Assembly: GCA_935421135.1 (NCBI GenBank)
Contig: OW285188.1
Location: 26,141,233-26,205,232, forward strand
DNA: 64,000 nt
Direction of reading: 5' to 3'
Origin: Bugulina stolonifera
Taxonomy: Eukaryota; Bryozoa; Gymnolaemata; Cheilostomatida; Bugulidae
The notes beneath the pieces were generated by a model. The model ran no database searches. It was given only the letters and a program-made list of their open reading frames with translations, and was not told where the DNA came from. The translations under genes were made by a program, and so were the position numbers. Positions 51,281-63,928 of this stretch are shown here, one piece after another (position 1 is the stretch's first letter; the number at the start of each line of letters is the position of its first letter).

Positions 51281-52290
51281 AGATCATAGGGGCTACTGAC
51301 AAGAAGTCTAGTGTGCATGCCGCAGTCTTGGACCTGTCGTAGGCTTCTGGTCGTGTGCCACATGCACTACTAACGCGGAAATTGTCAGAGATTCCTAGTA
51401 TGGAAAGTTATCTACTGGACTGGATACATGACTTCTTATACAACAGGTCACAAACAGTGGTGCTGGATGGTGTGAAATCTGACTCACTACCACTGACATC
51501 ATGAGTTCTGCAGGGCTCGGTGTAGGACCCTTTGTTGTTTCTGGTGTATATTAATAATCTCCCCAGCCATGTTGATTGCTCTGTTGGCCTCTTTGCTAAT
51601 GATACCCTTATGTACCAAGATGTAGACAACACAACCGATGAGAGAAGATTTCCAGCCAATCTTGGGTCACCTGGACTAAAACATTGGGAATGAACTTCAA
51701 TGCCAAAAAGTGTAAGATCATCACCTTCCTGCCCCAAAGAACAGTCCCTGAGTATACTATAGATAATGTAGTGCTGGAGCACACAGATCACTGCAAATTC
51801 ACGAACCATATAACCGACAAAATCTGCAATGCCAGAAAACAAATTGTTATGATCAGGAAAGTTCTACTGAGTACCCGAGAGAGCTAGGTTGACAGCATAC
51901 AGATCTCTCTGCCTTCCTCACCTAGAATATGTTTCCTGCGCGCGGGATCCACTACATGTAAAGAGATTGAGGCACTAGAGATGGTGCAAAACCAGGTTGT
52001 AAGAATGATCTGTGGCTTCAAAGGAAGGAAAGGTATCACAGAGGCCAAAGAGAAACTTCGATTGCAACAGCTGGACATCAGACGCGAGAACTCTTGAGTA
52101 AAGCTTTTGCTGAAAATACTGTCAAGAGAAGGAGCCCAACCTGCTCTCTGTGCATCCTTTGATGTGATCATAGATCAACCTCGGACGACAGTTCAGACTA
52201 GATCACAGTCTAGAAACGAACCATGATCTTTTGCAGCAACTGGCAACTGTATTCATAACAGTTTTCTACCCTGTACAATACGGGACCTCA
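51281..52290 (+). pseudogene. Decayed reverse transcriptase of the same LINE family
   Basis: Plus-strand fragments in several frames, with stops, give VHAAVLDLS, SGRVPHALL, LLDWIHDFLYNRSQTVVLDG, LLFLVYINNLPSHVDCSVGL, FANDTLMYQ (the YADD box mutated to FAND), FNAKKCKIITF, and a C-terminal block EALEMVQNQVVRMICGFKGR ending HNSFLPCTIRDLR. The minus-strand copy next door ends HQSFLPRTIREMR, so both belong to one family. This copy starts slightly further toward the N terminus but is far older. Confidence 0.82.
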
Positions 52291-52299
52291 GAAAAAGTG

Positions 52300-53407
52300 A
52301 ATAGTAGCAGAGGACCAATACAACTGATGCTGAACTCCTGGATGGGTACTTGTACCCGCTCTGAACCCAAATGCCCTACCCATGAGATGATGTTCTGGAA
52401 CAATGTCCTTATGCTAATCTATGTCCAGAAATTGAGGCACACCCCTTCCCCCTAAGCCACGGCTGCTCCCTTGGCCTAAGTAATAGTATATTAATCATTA
52501 TTATTATAGATTTAATATCTTCGTCACTTGCTGTTCAAACTTATAATAAATAATATAGAACCCTGAACTGATAATTATCTGCTGTGAAACAATGCTGGGA
52601 CAGTTGGTTGATGTTTACTGTTGTAATAATAGAACGACAGTTTAGAGACATAATCATTGAGCTCAAGTGGACAAGATATCAACTTTCACCAGTAATCCAT
52701 AAATCCAAATCTGATTGTGAAAAGTCACTTTTGCTCTATTAAAACCAGTAATAGCATGAGGGTACACTCTTGCTGGCTGTGTTCTCAGTTAAAAAGAAAT
52801 AGGTACACATTGTATACTCCTGTGTACCCAATTGGACACCAAGTATAGTTTAAAATTAGCCTGTGTACCAGACCTACTAGTCTATACCAATCAGTAAGTA
52901 CTGTTTAGTGTAGTGATGATTGGTAGGCCTGGAAAACTGGAAGTGCTTTTCAAATAACTCGTCATATGTGAATTTTCCTTTGCATTATTTACCACAGTAG
53001 TATCCCTGATACAAACGTCAAGAAGCGCATAATAGTGTTCTTCATTGTCTACCTTTAATATAATAGGCCGTAATAGTGTTCGATGCTTGACGGAATCGGC
53101 AATCAAGTAGAACATTTCCAATCCATTACATTGCTAATACACATGAATTGTGCTATTCTAGTCTGCCACTGAAGGGCTCTCACATATGACTAATGGATTA
53201 ATCCGTATAATTTTCCCAGGCCTACTCTCTACCACTGCGCTGGGCCTATCTGTATTGGTATTACTGATTGGTTTATACTAGTAGGCTTGATGCCCAGACT
53301 AAGCCTAAAATAGCCCGCAGTGGACTGCATATTATAGAATCTTATGTTTAGTCGGTTATATTTTGCATGTATACTTGTAGTTCAATGAGTCATACTGAAC
53401 AGTTAGA
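52300..53407. other. Region upstream of EDC3
   Basis: No feature recognised apart from short open frames without similarity. Should include the EDC3 promoter and 5' leader. Confidence 0.4.
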
Positions 53408-53565
53408 ATGTCACAGTGGGTGAATCGAGCTGTTAGCATTGAATGTCACGATAACAATGTCTACCAAGGACTTGTCTCACATGTTGACTCAGCTACCTCT
53501 GCAGTAACATTGAGGAACATTATAAAGAATGGACAGCCCTTTGAAAAGACATCTATATCTCTGCT
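53408..53565 (+). CDS. EDC3: EDC3 exon 1: LSm domain start
   Basis: Encodes 52 residues of the divergent LSm fold, with the strand pattern VSIECHDNNVYQGLVSHVD. An in-frame TGA precedes the ATG. The donor is CT|GTATGT, phase 2, completed by G at the start of exon 2, which continues the fold with TQIKELNFVE. Confidence 0.93.
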
Positions 53566-56500
53566 GTATGTACACATGTAGATCTACATGTATGTGTAGA
53601 ATGGTTCTCTGACCTACATGATGTGAATGGGTGGTGATGCCCTTGTACGAGTATGTTAAGCTAGTGGGTTGAGAGCAAGTAAGAAATGGAATTTTCAATT
53701 TATTTTTCTACGGGTTCAAAATCTCACAACAACATAATTGCCAGTGTAGTAGACGCAGTATGAACTCATACACTTTGACATATTCTTATATAACTAGTTG
53801 CAATATGTGCTCGGCGAGTGCAGAAGATGGAGATGTCTGATGAGTTGTCAGTTATAGATTTATGTCTATGTTGTAGACTATGTGTATATATAATATAAAG
53901 TAGTGCTTGACCACACCAACATCTTCAGCTATATCTATTGCATTGTACATTTATTATAGGGCTACTCAGATAAAGGAACTGAATTTTGTTGAAACAACAC
54001 CATCTATTCAAAAGTTTGCTGCAATACAAAGGGTGGAATCTGGTAGTGAGGACAAAGAAAAGATGAAATACAAGAAAGAGAAGAAGCCAGTTAAGGTTGT
54101 CAGAGCAAATGCTTCCACCAAGATGGAGGAGAAGCCAGAACAGCACAGACATCCTTCAAGGAGGCGATCAAATTCATGTACGTCCTACTATTATCCTCCC
54201 GCTGTGTGGGTGCCCTGGAATCTGCATTGGGTTGGTTTGCCAAGTGACCGTTTGGTTACAGTAGACTGTATTTGGTATACTGTAGTACATGTAGGCCTAC
54301 ATGAGTATAAGTAATATCATTGTATAGCGTTGCAGGGTACAGGGCTGTGTAACCGTTCCTTCGTATGTTTACCAATTGATGCATAAGTGTAAAGCTTAGC
54401 CTGCTTGTGTCTATTTGATGTTAGTTACAGTAGTCTGACTATTATTCAGATATAATACACTCACTGCCGTTCTTATGTTATAGTTACAGTTTCGGAGTCA
54501 CCATCTAATTACGGATATAACTCTCCAAAGAGACTCGAACAAATGCAAAAGAATTCCAAACAACGCCACCCTCCTGGTGGGCATGCAGACTGCTTTGATG
54601 TATCTGTGGAATCATGTATGGGAGACTTTGATTTTGAGAAAAACTTAGCAATGTTTGATAAACAGCAGGTAGGTAATTGGTGACTATTTATGAATCTGTT
54701 GATTTCATTGGTGGTATTTGGTAAGAATTATTTATAGCAGGAAAATAGATATACATGTACATACATGTGTACAATACATAACATCTGTACCATACAACAC
54801 ATCCTCGTACATACATCATACATGTGTAGCTTTGTCTCTGTGAAGTTATGAATTTCAGGCTGTTAGACTGGTGGATCACAGGTTTTAGTCCCCAGAATTT
54901 AATGTGTGTTTGGACTTAGTTATTTGTGGTACGCATTTGTAATATTAACAAAAATAGAATTTGGTTTATAGGAATTCTGGCTATCCTCAACTTGATGTAC
55001 TTTTAGGTATATGATGAAATTGAGAATGGAACGAAATCTCGAAATACTCCAAAGAGAGCAGATAAATATCGACATGACGAAATGATCATAAAAACCAAAC
55101 CAACCCGACAAATAAAAGTGCTAAATGAAGATTCGAATGGCAACTTCTATACCACAGGTACAACTGTTTCTAGTCCTCTCTAATGTTCTGATAAACAGTA
55201 TGCATGTTGTGGTGAGGATGCCTTCTCCGCCCCTGAAATGTCATTAATAATGGAAAAACTTGTGATAAACTTAATGTCAGATTTAATGTAGGCCATGACC
55301 ACCCTCTATGTAATAATATATTTGTGCTGGTGACTTTATGAACTTGTATGACAGATGATGGACTCGCTATTCCTTGCATCTCAGCTGATATGAGAGAGAG
55401 GTTGTTTGCTCAGGCTGCTATTGCTGGGTACACTGAGCAGATGCGCATAGACATGGTCGGCAGGAATACCAGTGATATGGTCTTCCAGCTTATTGGAGGT
55501 AGTAATAGGTAAGTACAAATACATAGTGCTTATGTGTAAGGTACATAGTGCTTATAAGTAAGGTACATAGTGCTTATATGTATGCTACATGTACATGTAC
55601 TTCTAGCTGTATGTAGGTCAAAGTACATGCTCCTAGGTAATAATTAGGTAAGTACATGTATTTTCTCATCACTATAGGTAAGTACACGCACAAGTATAAA
55701 CTCATAGCTATAATGTAAGTCATTTGTATATATTATATTGGTTTTCATGAATGCATATCCATGTGCATAGGCCTATATAACTATATGTGCATTGTGTATA
55801 CTTTTTGGTTCATTCACCCTTTGGATGTTGTTTGCTAGCAAGTGTGTACTAATGGTTTAGAGTGACGATATCTCACAATGTTCTCTGTACTTCCTGTTTC
55901 AGACTCAACCCCCAGAACAATCATCAGTTTCCTACTATAGTGATATTCTGTGGTCAGCACGTTCAGGGGTGCTATGGACTGAACTGTGCCAGACATCTGG
56001 CTAATCACAACATAAAGACTATAGTTTACACTCCTCCCATCGCCACCCCTCATTCTCCCATCTTCTCCACTGAGCTCAGTCTATATGACTTGTGTGGGGC
56101 TAAGAGGATTGAAAGGACTGATAGTATGTATGCTATATTATGGGGCTTTTACATGGGGAAATAGTATATGCTGTAGTGTACTATTCGGTGTTTAGTCTGT
56201 TTGCTGCATAATTATGTATTGTTCAAGTAACTGTTACTCGAACCATTTAGCCTAGGCTAACCATACTACACTATTAGGATCAGTTAAAAGGAGGTACTAA
56301 CAGTTATTTCTTCTTGCACCATTTGGATTAGTCTTTTTTGCCAATTCGGGATTACGTGAGCATTCCTGGAGCATTTTACTTGATCGGCGATTTTGAAAAA
56401 TCTCAAAAAAAGCAAGAAAGGTAATCATAATCTCAAAATAAATTGGTGGGTATTTTTAAATGTAATTATGTAGCCAAATAAAAAAATATGTTTTTGTGTA

Positions 56501-57777
56501 CAATACAAGTCCTTATAAGAAAAAATTCACCTTACTCACTGAATGACCCTTGTAGGTGTTATATTCTGGTAGAATTGCAAATTTTGTCTAGTGAAGTCAT
56601 TGCAGTTAGAGTTTAGGTCAATTAAGTTCATGTAGTTCTGAATGAGCATGAAAACTAATACAAATGGTGTAGGAAAATACATGTAGCTGGCTCAATTCTG
56701 GCCCAATAGCTCTATATTGCTAGTATCCCACCCATCACAGCATCTCTATTACATACCTGCCAACTAGAGCTAATTACCGTCTCTATTTTACAGGCCTGCC
56801 AACAGGAGCTGTTGATCTCATTATAAACTGCTTGGACAGTACCCATGCTCCACAGTATAGCACTGAATACTGGTACAGATATATTACTAATTGGTGTGAT
56901 ACATCTAGAGCTCATGTGTTAGCCATAGGTATGTATCATATTATACAGTAACTATAGAGTTTATCCTACTTACTTATATACTTGAATATAACTCAGTGTG
57001 GACAGTCTGTGCACAGTCCATTTAAGTGTGTTGGATGTAGGTAATGCATACTTTATCAACAATAGCGTGAGTGGTTTTTGGGGGAGGGACGCTGTAGATC
57101 CCCAAGTCTTACACAACCCGTTTCCTACATTTCCAACACACCAAATCAGTGTCTTCAGTACAAAATGGTAATTAAAACTGTGAAGGAAAAGGTGACCTAT
57201 TTACTAACCTGGTCATGGTGTCCACTAGGTGGGTCAATTAACCCAACGATAAAACAAAACTGTCTACCCAATTCTTCCTAACTAAATACACAGCTGCCAT
57301 AATTGCAAGTCTGGTGTACTAGTTCTACACTGCCAAGTCCAGGGCAACTCCTAAATTGCAAATAATCCCAGGTTGTCAATCCGTTTCATTTAATTATTAT
57401 TATATATTAGTTGGATAGATGAACTACTTGCCACCAGTTGGTTCAAATCATGTGACCCGTTTGTGCGGAGTTATCACACCCTTGAGTGGGACATGACAAC
57501 TCCATATGAACAGCTCACATGGTTTGAACTAGATACCTTCTCATCTGTCTGTCTCACAATAACTAAGTGTTGTTATATTGTAGACCCGATGCCCAGTGGC
57601 TGCTCTATTAACACCAAGTGGTCAGTACATGTTGGACTCCCTCAGCTCTTGCCCAGATCTGCTGGACAGACATACTTATGTGATATTGGTCTTCCCAAGA
57701 AACTCTTCTCTTATATTGGTATCAAATACCAGTCACCTTTTGGTATTAAGTTCTGTATTCCTTTACAAAATGACTGA
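53408..57777 (+). CDS. EDC3: EDC3, enhancer of mRNA decapping 3, complete, 8 exons
   Basis: A cytoplasmic P-body scaffold that binds the DCP1-DCP2 decapping enzyme and the helicase DDX6. Exons: 53408-53565, 53960-54177, 54484-54668, 55007-55157, 55355-55508, 55903-56123, 56794-56928, 57584-57777. All are GT-AG and in phase, giving about 471 residues (human 508). Domains: N-terminal LSm-like fold about 1-70 (WVNRAVSIECHDNNVYQGLV, later ATQIKELNFVE), a basic linker, the FDF box GDFDFEKNLAMFDK with FDF at 174-176, and a C-terminal YjeF-N domain from about 235 to the end (RLNPQNNHQFPTIVIFCGQH, then INCLDS, then CDIGLPKKLF and YQSPFGIKFCIPL). The start ATG follows an in-frame TGA 12 bases upstream. 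It is transcribed away from SFSWAP. No broken feature is seen. Confidence 0.95.
54484..54668 (+). CDS. EDC3: EDC3 exon 3: FDF motif
   Basis: Encodes residues 126-187 with the FDF box that binds the C-terminal RecA lobe of DDX6. Two acceptors six bases apart (TTATAG and TTACAG) both keep the frame; using the second would remove Thr-Val. Confidence 0.93.
55355..57777 (+). CDS. EDC3: EDC3 exons 5-8: YjeF-N domain
   Basis: Exon 5 gives LAIPCISADMRERLFAQAA. Exon 6 gives the nucleotide-fold strand TIVIFCGQHVQGCYGLNCAR. Exon 7 gives VDLIINCLDS and HVLAI. Exon 8 gives DPMPSGCSINTKWSVHVGLP and TYLCDIGLPKKL before the stop. The spacing is that of the EDC3 YjeF-N dimerisation domain, which lacks epimerase function in this family. 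Confidence 0.94.
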
Positions 57778-57927
57778 TACTGCTTGTGTGTCAATATTTC
57801 ACCTTTTATTGTAAATTGTAAATAATCATGGTGTAAATTTCAACAGGTCTATGAATTACTGTCAATGATATGAAGTATAAAATATAACAATGATAACAAG
57901 TTTTACATAATTTGTTGTTTTACAAGA

Positions 57928-57933
57928 AATAAA
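57928..57933 (+). terminator. Candidate EDC3 poly(A) signal
   Basis: AATAAA about 150 bases past the EDC3 stop codon at 57777; the position is normal for a short 3' untranslated region. Confidence 0.6.
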
Positions 57934-58429
57934 ATTATAGAGAATTTTCGAGGTCCATAGTAAAAGGTTACCATTGCAAATACAAGTATAAGAGGTAGTA
58001 AAAATATCACATGGTATCTCTAGATGTGGGTAACATCTTGCATCTGGCCTTGTAGGATGTAGAAAGTTTAGTTTAATGTCTTCAGTTCTATATCTCTAAA
58101 ATAAACACCATACTGTAAATATATATATTATGCTTCTTGCTGATATACCATCAAGGCGCAAAATTCCTAGCAGCAAATAAAGAATCCTCAAAAATTTTAT
58201 AATTTCATTTTTGTGGAAAGCTCAATATGCAGATAATACACATTGTGATATGTTATGATCATGTCTACTAGCAGTGTTCCATATAACAAAAATTGTTCAA
58301 TACAATATGATACACAGTGTACTGGTGAAGTATACAATATACACACCTATGTGTACATGCACATCTAAGTGCAGTATATACTATTTACATGTGTGTGCAC
58401 ATGGAAGTGCAGTATTTACCGTTTATGTG
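57934..58429. other. Short spacer between EDC3 and the 39-bp satellite
   Basis: No gene recognised. From about 58320 the sequence already resembles degenerate satellite units, with GTGCAGTATATACTATTTACAT-like pieces marking the array edge. Confidence 0.55.
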
Positions 58430-60975
58430 CACATGTAAGTACAGTATATAATATACATGTAAGTACAGTATATAATATACATGTAAGTACAGTATATAAT
58501 ATACAGTGTACATGTAAGTACAGTATATAATACACAGTGTACACGTGCACATGTAAGTACAGTATATAATATACAGTGTACATGTAAGTACAGTATATAA
58601 TATACAGTGTACACGTGCACATGTGAGTACAGTATATAATATACAGTGTACATGTGCACATGTAAGTACAGTATATAATATACAGTGTACACGTGCACAT
58701 GTAAGTACAGTATATAATATACAGTGTACATGTGCACATGTAAGTACAGTATATAATATACAGTGTACATGTGCACATGTAAGTACAGTATATAATATAC
58801 AGTGTACACGTGCACATGCAAGTACAGTATATAATATACAGTGTACACGTGCACATGTAAGTACAGTATATAATATACAGTGTACATGTGCACATGTAAG
58901 TACAGTATATAATATACAGTGTACATGTGCACATGTAAGTACAGTATATAATATACAGTGTACATGTGCACATGTAAGTACAGTATATAATATACAGTGT
59001 ACACGTGCACATGTAAGTACAGTATATAATATACAGTGTACATGTGCACATGTAAGTACAGTATATAATATACAGTGTACACGTGCACGTGTAAGTACAG
59101 TATATAATATACAGTGTACACGTGCACATGTAAGTACAGTATATAATATACAGTGTACACGTGCACGTGTAAGTACAGTATATAATATACAGTGTACACG
59201 TGCACATGTAAGTACAGTATATAATATACAGTGTACACGTGCACATGTAAGTACAGTATATAATATACAGTGTACACGTGCACGTGTAAGTACAGTATAT
59301 AATATACAGTGTACACGTGCACGTGTAAGTACAGTATATAATATACAGTGTACACGTGCACATGTAAGTACAGTATATAATATACAGCGTACATGTGCAC
59401 ATGTAAGTACAGTATATAATATACAGTGTACACGTGCACGTGTAAGTACAGTATATAATATACAGTGTACACGTGCACATGTAAGTACAGTATATAATAT
59501 ACAGTGTACACGTGCACGTGTAAGTACAGTATATAATATACAGTGTACACGTGCACATGTAAGTACAGTATATAATATACAGTGTACACGTGCACATGTA
59601 AGTACAGTATATAATATACAGTGTACACGTGCACATGTGAGTACAGTATATAATATACAGTGTACATGTGCACATGTAAGTACAGTATATAATATACAGT
59701 GTACATGTAAGTACAGTATATAATATACAGTGTACACGTGCACATGTAAGTACAGTATATAATATACAGTGTACATGTAAGTACAGTATATAATATACAA
59801 TGTACATGTGCACATGTAAGTACAGTATATAATATACAGTGTACACGTGCACATGTAAGTACAGTATATAATATACAGTGTACATGTAAGTACAGTATAT
59901 AATATACAGTGTACATGTAAGTACAGTATATAATATACAGTGTACACGTGCACATGTAAGTACAGTATATAATATACAGTGTACATGTAAGTACAGTATA
60001 TAATATACAATGTACATGTGCACATGTAAGTACAGTATATAATATACAGTGTACACGTGCACATGTAAGTACAGTATATAATATACAGTGCACATGTAAG
60101 TACAGTATATAATATACAGTGTACACGTGCACATGTAAGTACAGTATATAATGTACAGTGTACATGTAAGTACAGTATATAATATACAATGTACATGTGC
60201 ACATGTAAGTACAGTATATAATATACAGTGTACACGTGCACATGTAAGTACAGTATATAATATACAGTGCACATGTAAGTACAGTATATAATATACAGTG
60301 TACACGTGCACATGTAAGTACAGTATATAATGTACAGTGTACATGTGCACATGTAAGTACAGTATATAATATACAGAGTACACGTGCACATGTAAGTACA
60401 GTATATAATATACAGTGTACACGTGCACATGTAAGTACAGTATATAATATACATGTAAGTACAGTATATAATATACAGTGTACACGTGCACATGTAAGTA
60501 CAGTATATAATATACAGTGTACATGTAAGTACAGTATATAATATACAATGTACATGTGCACATGTAAGTACAGTATATAATATACAGTGTACACGTGCAC
60601 AAGTAAGTACAGTATATAATATACAGTGTACACGTGCACATGTAAGTACAGTATATAATGTACAGTGTACATGTGCACATGTAAGTACAGTATATAATAT
60701 ACAGTGTACACGTGCACGTGTAAGTACAGTATATAATATACAGTGTACACGTGCACATGTAAGTACAGTATATAATATACAGTGTACACGTGCACATGTA
60801 AGTACAGTATATAATACACAGTGTACACGTGCACATGCAAGTACAGTATATAATATACAGTGTACACGTGCACATGTAAGTACAGTATATAATATACAGT
60901 GTACACGTGCACATGTGAGTACAGTATATAATATACACGTGCACATGTAAGTACAGTATATAATATACATGTACT
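58430..60975. repeat. 39-bp satellite array, 2.5 kb, between convergent genes
   Basis: Roughly 65-70 copies of a unit starting GTAAGTACAGTATATAATAT and continuing ACAGTGTACACGTGCACAT. Shorter variants lack the GTGCACATGTACAC part (about 25 to 31 bp). A/G variants CACGTG and CATGTG recur. Because 39 is divisible by three, a minus-strand frame of more than 800 codons stays open in all three frames; these are artefacts. Each unit contains the palindromes GTGTACAC and GTGCAC and the splice-donor-like string GTAAGT. Confidence 0.97.
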
Positions 60976-60986
60976 ATGAGGAACTC

Positions 60987-63928
60987 TTACTTTGGTACTT
61001 TGTCATTCATCATCTGCTCGAAATTGGGCACTATTCCAGTCCATTGTAACAACGTGAGCCCAGCAACTACCAGCCAAGAGCGTATAGAGTCCATCCTACA
61101 GGATATAGTGAATACAACCGTGTACTTACTCACTATGCAATACGCGAGATACAGAAATAGTCATGATCCTAGAGATGCATAGTTAACACAATAGCATATA
61201 CATGTACACTCTTCACAGAAAGGTGCCTTCAAAACTAGAGTTAAAATAATATCACAATTAGCAAACATTCACTTACTTCAGATAGAATTCAAATAATATC
61301 TTTTCTTTGTAGATTCTAAAAGTAGATATCAGAGTGAAATCTTTCCGGGATGTTTTCTCGGCTCCTTCCACAGCACTGAAATGTAACATTGTATGAAACA
61401 GACTAAGAGATGCATATCGCGTATAATATACACTACAATGTATATGATGTACATGTATGTGTATCTATGTTTCCCACTCATATCTGCATGTATACTTTCT
61501 CTTATGGTGTTGCTTATTTTCGTAGTCCACAGCTAGAAGTGTCTGCCACTTAGGTTTTCAATAGACACAATAATTGTCAATAAATTTCCGATGCGCTCAT
61601 AATGCGAACACATCGGCCCAAGCCAACTGCAAAATACCATTATTTTGCAAGAAAATTGAGTACATTGAAGAGCTAAGGAAAAACACAGGCTACTAGCTCT
61701 TTTACATTGTAGCTTAGGACAAGCATCCATCTTACCACTTTCACAGTTATTGTATACAGACAAGCAATGCATGAATGTACAGGTTTCATAACTTTTTGGA
61801 TTTGTTCTCTCGTGGTTCTATTAGAATCGTTAGAGGACAAATCCCAAAGGTTTTGAAATCAGTACATGTACAATGTATATACATGTAATAGTAATATTAT
61901 TATATGTAATTATACATGCACATGCAGTTTTATTAAAAAATGTAATTATATCATCAGCGATTACATACACATACAATGCAAAAATCTGTAACCAATGTAC
62001 AGGTCAAGAAAACACTAAATTGGAAAGTATACTGTATTATTAGAGCTTACCTGCGGGCCAATATGTTGTACCTGTTAACAAGGTTCCCATGATCTCTGTG
62101 GATAGACCTTATTGTGTTCAGATTCCTGAATCAGACAACATTAAAACTTGATATGCAATTACCTCGATTATTATATTATTGGAAGCAGCAGGACATAAAT
62201 ATCCATCAAAGTTCCATGAAACGGTGTAATATTGATGTCAGTATCAAAAGAATTTTGAAAATCTCACTTCAAGAAAGACCAGTGTGTAATGCCAATGCTC
62301 CAAACAAAAAATTAGTTCCAAAACATTCAGATTGTAAACTAACGATCTCTTTAGTACTGGATTGGTACCCACCCATCTCCAGGTAATGTACATGTGGAAC
62401 ATGCTAACACCTTCAAATAATAGATGTGATATCCTATTCATACAGACTAGCCAAGATAGTGTTTCACCACTTGTAGAAACCTACCAAGGATCCAACTCAC
62501 AACCCCTAATGGTGGTGCAGACGTGCCCTCTACTACTCACACAACTGAAGTGAGAGAACACTAACCTCATTATCAATATAAGTGGTTTGGGCATCTGTTT
62601 CATCACACCCAACATTCTATTGTGCAAATCTTCAAAATAATCCCGGATTTCCTTCTTTTCTTGTTCAGAAAGATTCCTCCAATCAGTTTTATCTTTGATT
62701 TTCCTCCATTCGGGCGCAGGATATGATTTAGTAGCTACGAACTTTTGAGTGAGGCAACACGCAAGAAGATGCCACTCTACAACAACGAAAAGAAAACATG
62801 TACAAGCCAATCTAATTTATCTACATTACATATTTTCTAATTATTTTTATTACCAGGCTCTATTGTGTGACAATCGTTGAAATATCTCCGATATCTCAGT
62901 GAAAGTTACAATGTACAGTCAACCACAGTCTACGAAACAATTGGATCTCTTGTCAGTACCAGAATTATGGATACTTCACACTGGTAGATATAGAGCCTCT
63001 ACTTGCGTTTACTCAAGATAAGGAGCAGTGAGAAAAGTGTCATAGTAAATAATATCAAGGTAACAGCTGTTTATAAATACATGTAATGTAGCTGGCTGGC
63101 CAAATGTACACTTACCTTCTACATTCATTAATTGTGCATTCAAACACATGGACTCTTCGTCTTTAAGGACAATAGCTTTAAACATGTTGGCTAAGGCTAC
63201 ACGTTCTGGTGTGTCTATGTATTCGTATAGCCCATGATCCAATAGAACCAACTGAGCAGAGCCCTGTTTGTCTTTCCTGACGTACACTGATAATGGAATA
63301 AGAGGCTAACATGTTAACATGTATCATGATGTGCTATTGACTGCAGTTAGGTTGGAGTAGAAAAAGCTGAGAAAATTATTAAATCCACAATTATTTATAA
63401 AAACTCGATCAATAAACATCCAGGAGGAGACATGGATTGAAAAATCAAAATAATTCCACAAATAATGTGCATGTACATACATTGTATATGCACACAGATG
63501 TACACCTAAGTATATATGTATATAATAGCTGGACGAGAAATACACGAAGTATCTGCAACAGTTCAATAGACATGGAGTATTTGAAGCCCATTCTAAAACA
63601 ATATTTAGCCCAGCAATCAATATATACTCACAGTTTCCAGGGTGGGGGTCAGCATGGACGTGTCCTGAGTGGAATATCTGATCAGCAAAACATTTCACTA
63701 GTTTATAGTCTATCTAAAATTGAGAGAAACTGCAGTGAAATGAAGTTAATACATACACCAATGGCATTAAGACTAGTTACACAATGACAAGCAGCGTACA
63801 AGTACAATGTATAGAGCAATCATATGCAAATAGCATACACTTACATCAAGCAATGACAGTCCTGCTTCCTTCAAAGCTACTTTATTAGATATCTTTATTC
63901 CATCAATAAATTCAGTGGTTAGAATTTT
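60987..63928 (-). CDS. ADCK5: ADCK5-type aarF/UbiB family atypical kinase, 3' seven exons (5' end outside window)
   Basis: A member of the atypical kinase family that includes the coenzyme Q regulator COQ8; ADCK5 members are predicted mitochondrial, with no settled substrate. Exons in order: 63845-63928, 63632-63713, 63116-63286, 62566-62776, 62051-62125, 61277-61375, 60987-61095. All are in phase, giving 276 residues to the TAA at 60987-60989. Motifs: TTEFIDGIKIS; the catalytic loop HVHADPHPGN; VLLDHGLYEY, where Asp replaces the DFG aspartate role; then MPKPLILIMRNLNTIRSI and a C-terminal segment with WLVVAGLTLLQWTGIVP that may be a membrane helix. The alignment of IVLKDEES and the RNLNTIRSI block fits ADCK5 better than ADCK1. 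The N-terminal KxGQ motif should lie beyond 64000. The exon 62566-62776 acceptor was chosen for its strong pyrimidine tract and match to the family. Confidence 0.9.
63632..63713 (-). CDS. ADCK5: ADCK5 exon with catalytic loop
   Basis: Encodes KCFADQIFHSGHVHADPHPGN; the HxDPHPGN string is the UbiB-family catalytic loop with its base Asp and metal-binding Asn. The donor AACT|GTGAGT leads to the exon 63116-63286 with LVLLDHG, the magnesium-binding loop. Confidence 0.93.

Noticed and set aside
51408..51842. 144-codon minus-strand frame
   Set aside because: Shadow of the decayed plus-strand reverse transcriptase.
58385..60970. Minus-strand open frames of 829-861 codons and a plus-strand frame of 366 codons
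   Set aside because: They translate the 39-bp satellite; all three minus-strand frames are open at once, which only repeat periodicity explains.
58430..60975. CRISPR-like array
   Set aside because: Units are contiguous or variably shortened with no unique spacers, and the window is clearly animal.
63324..63698. 124-codon minus-strand frame as one exon
   Set aside because: Only the first part, to the donor at 63631, is ADCK5 coding; the rest is read-through into the intron.
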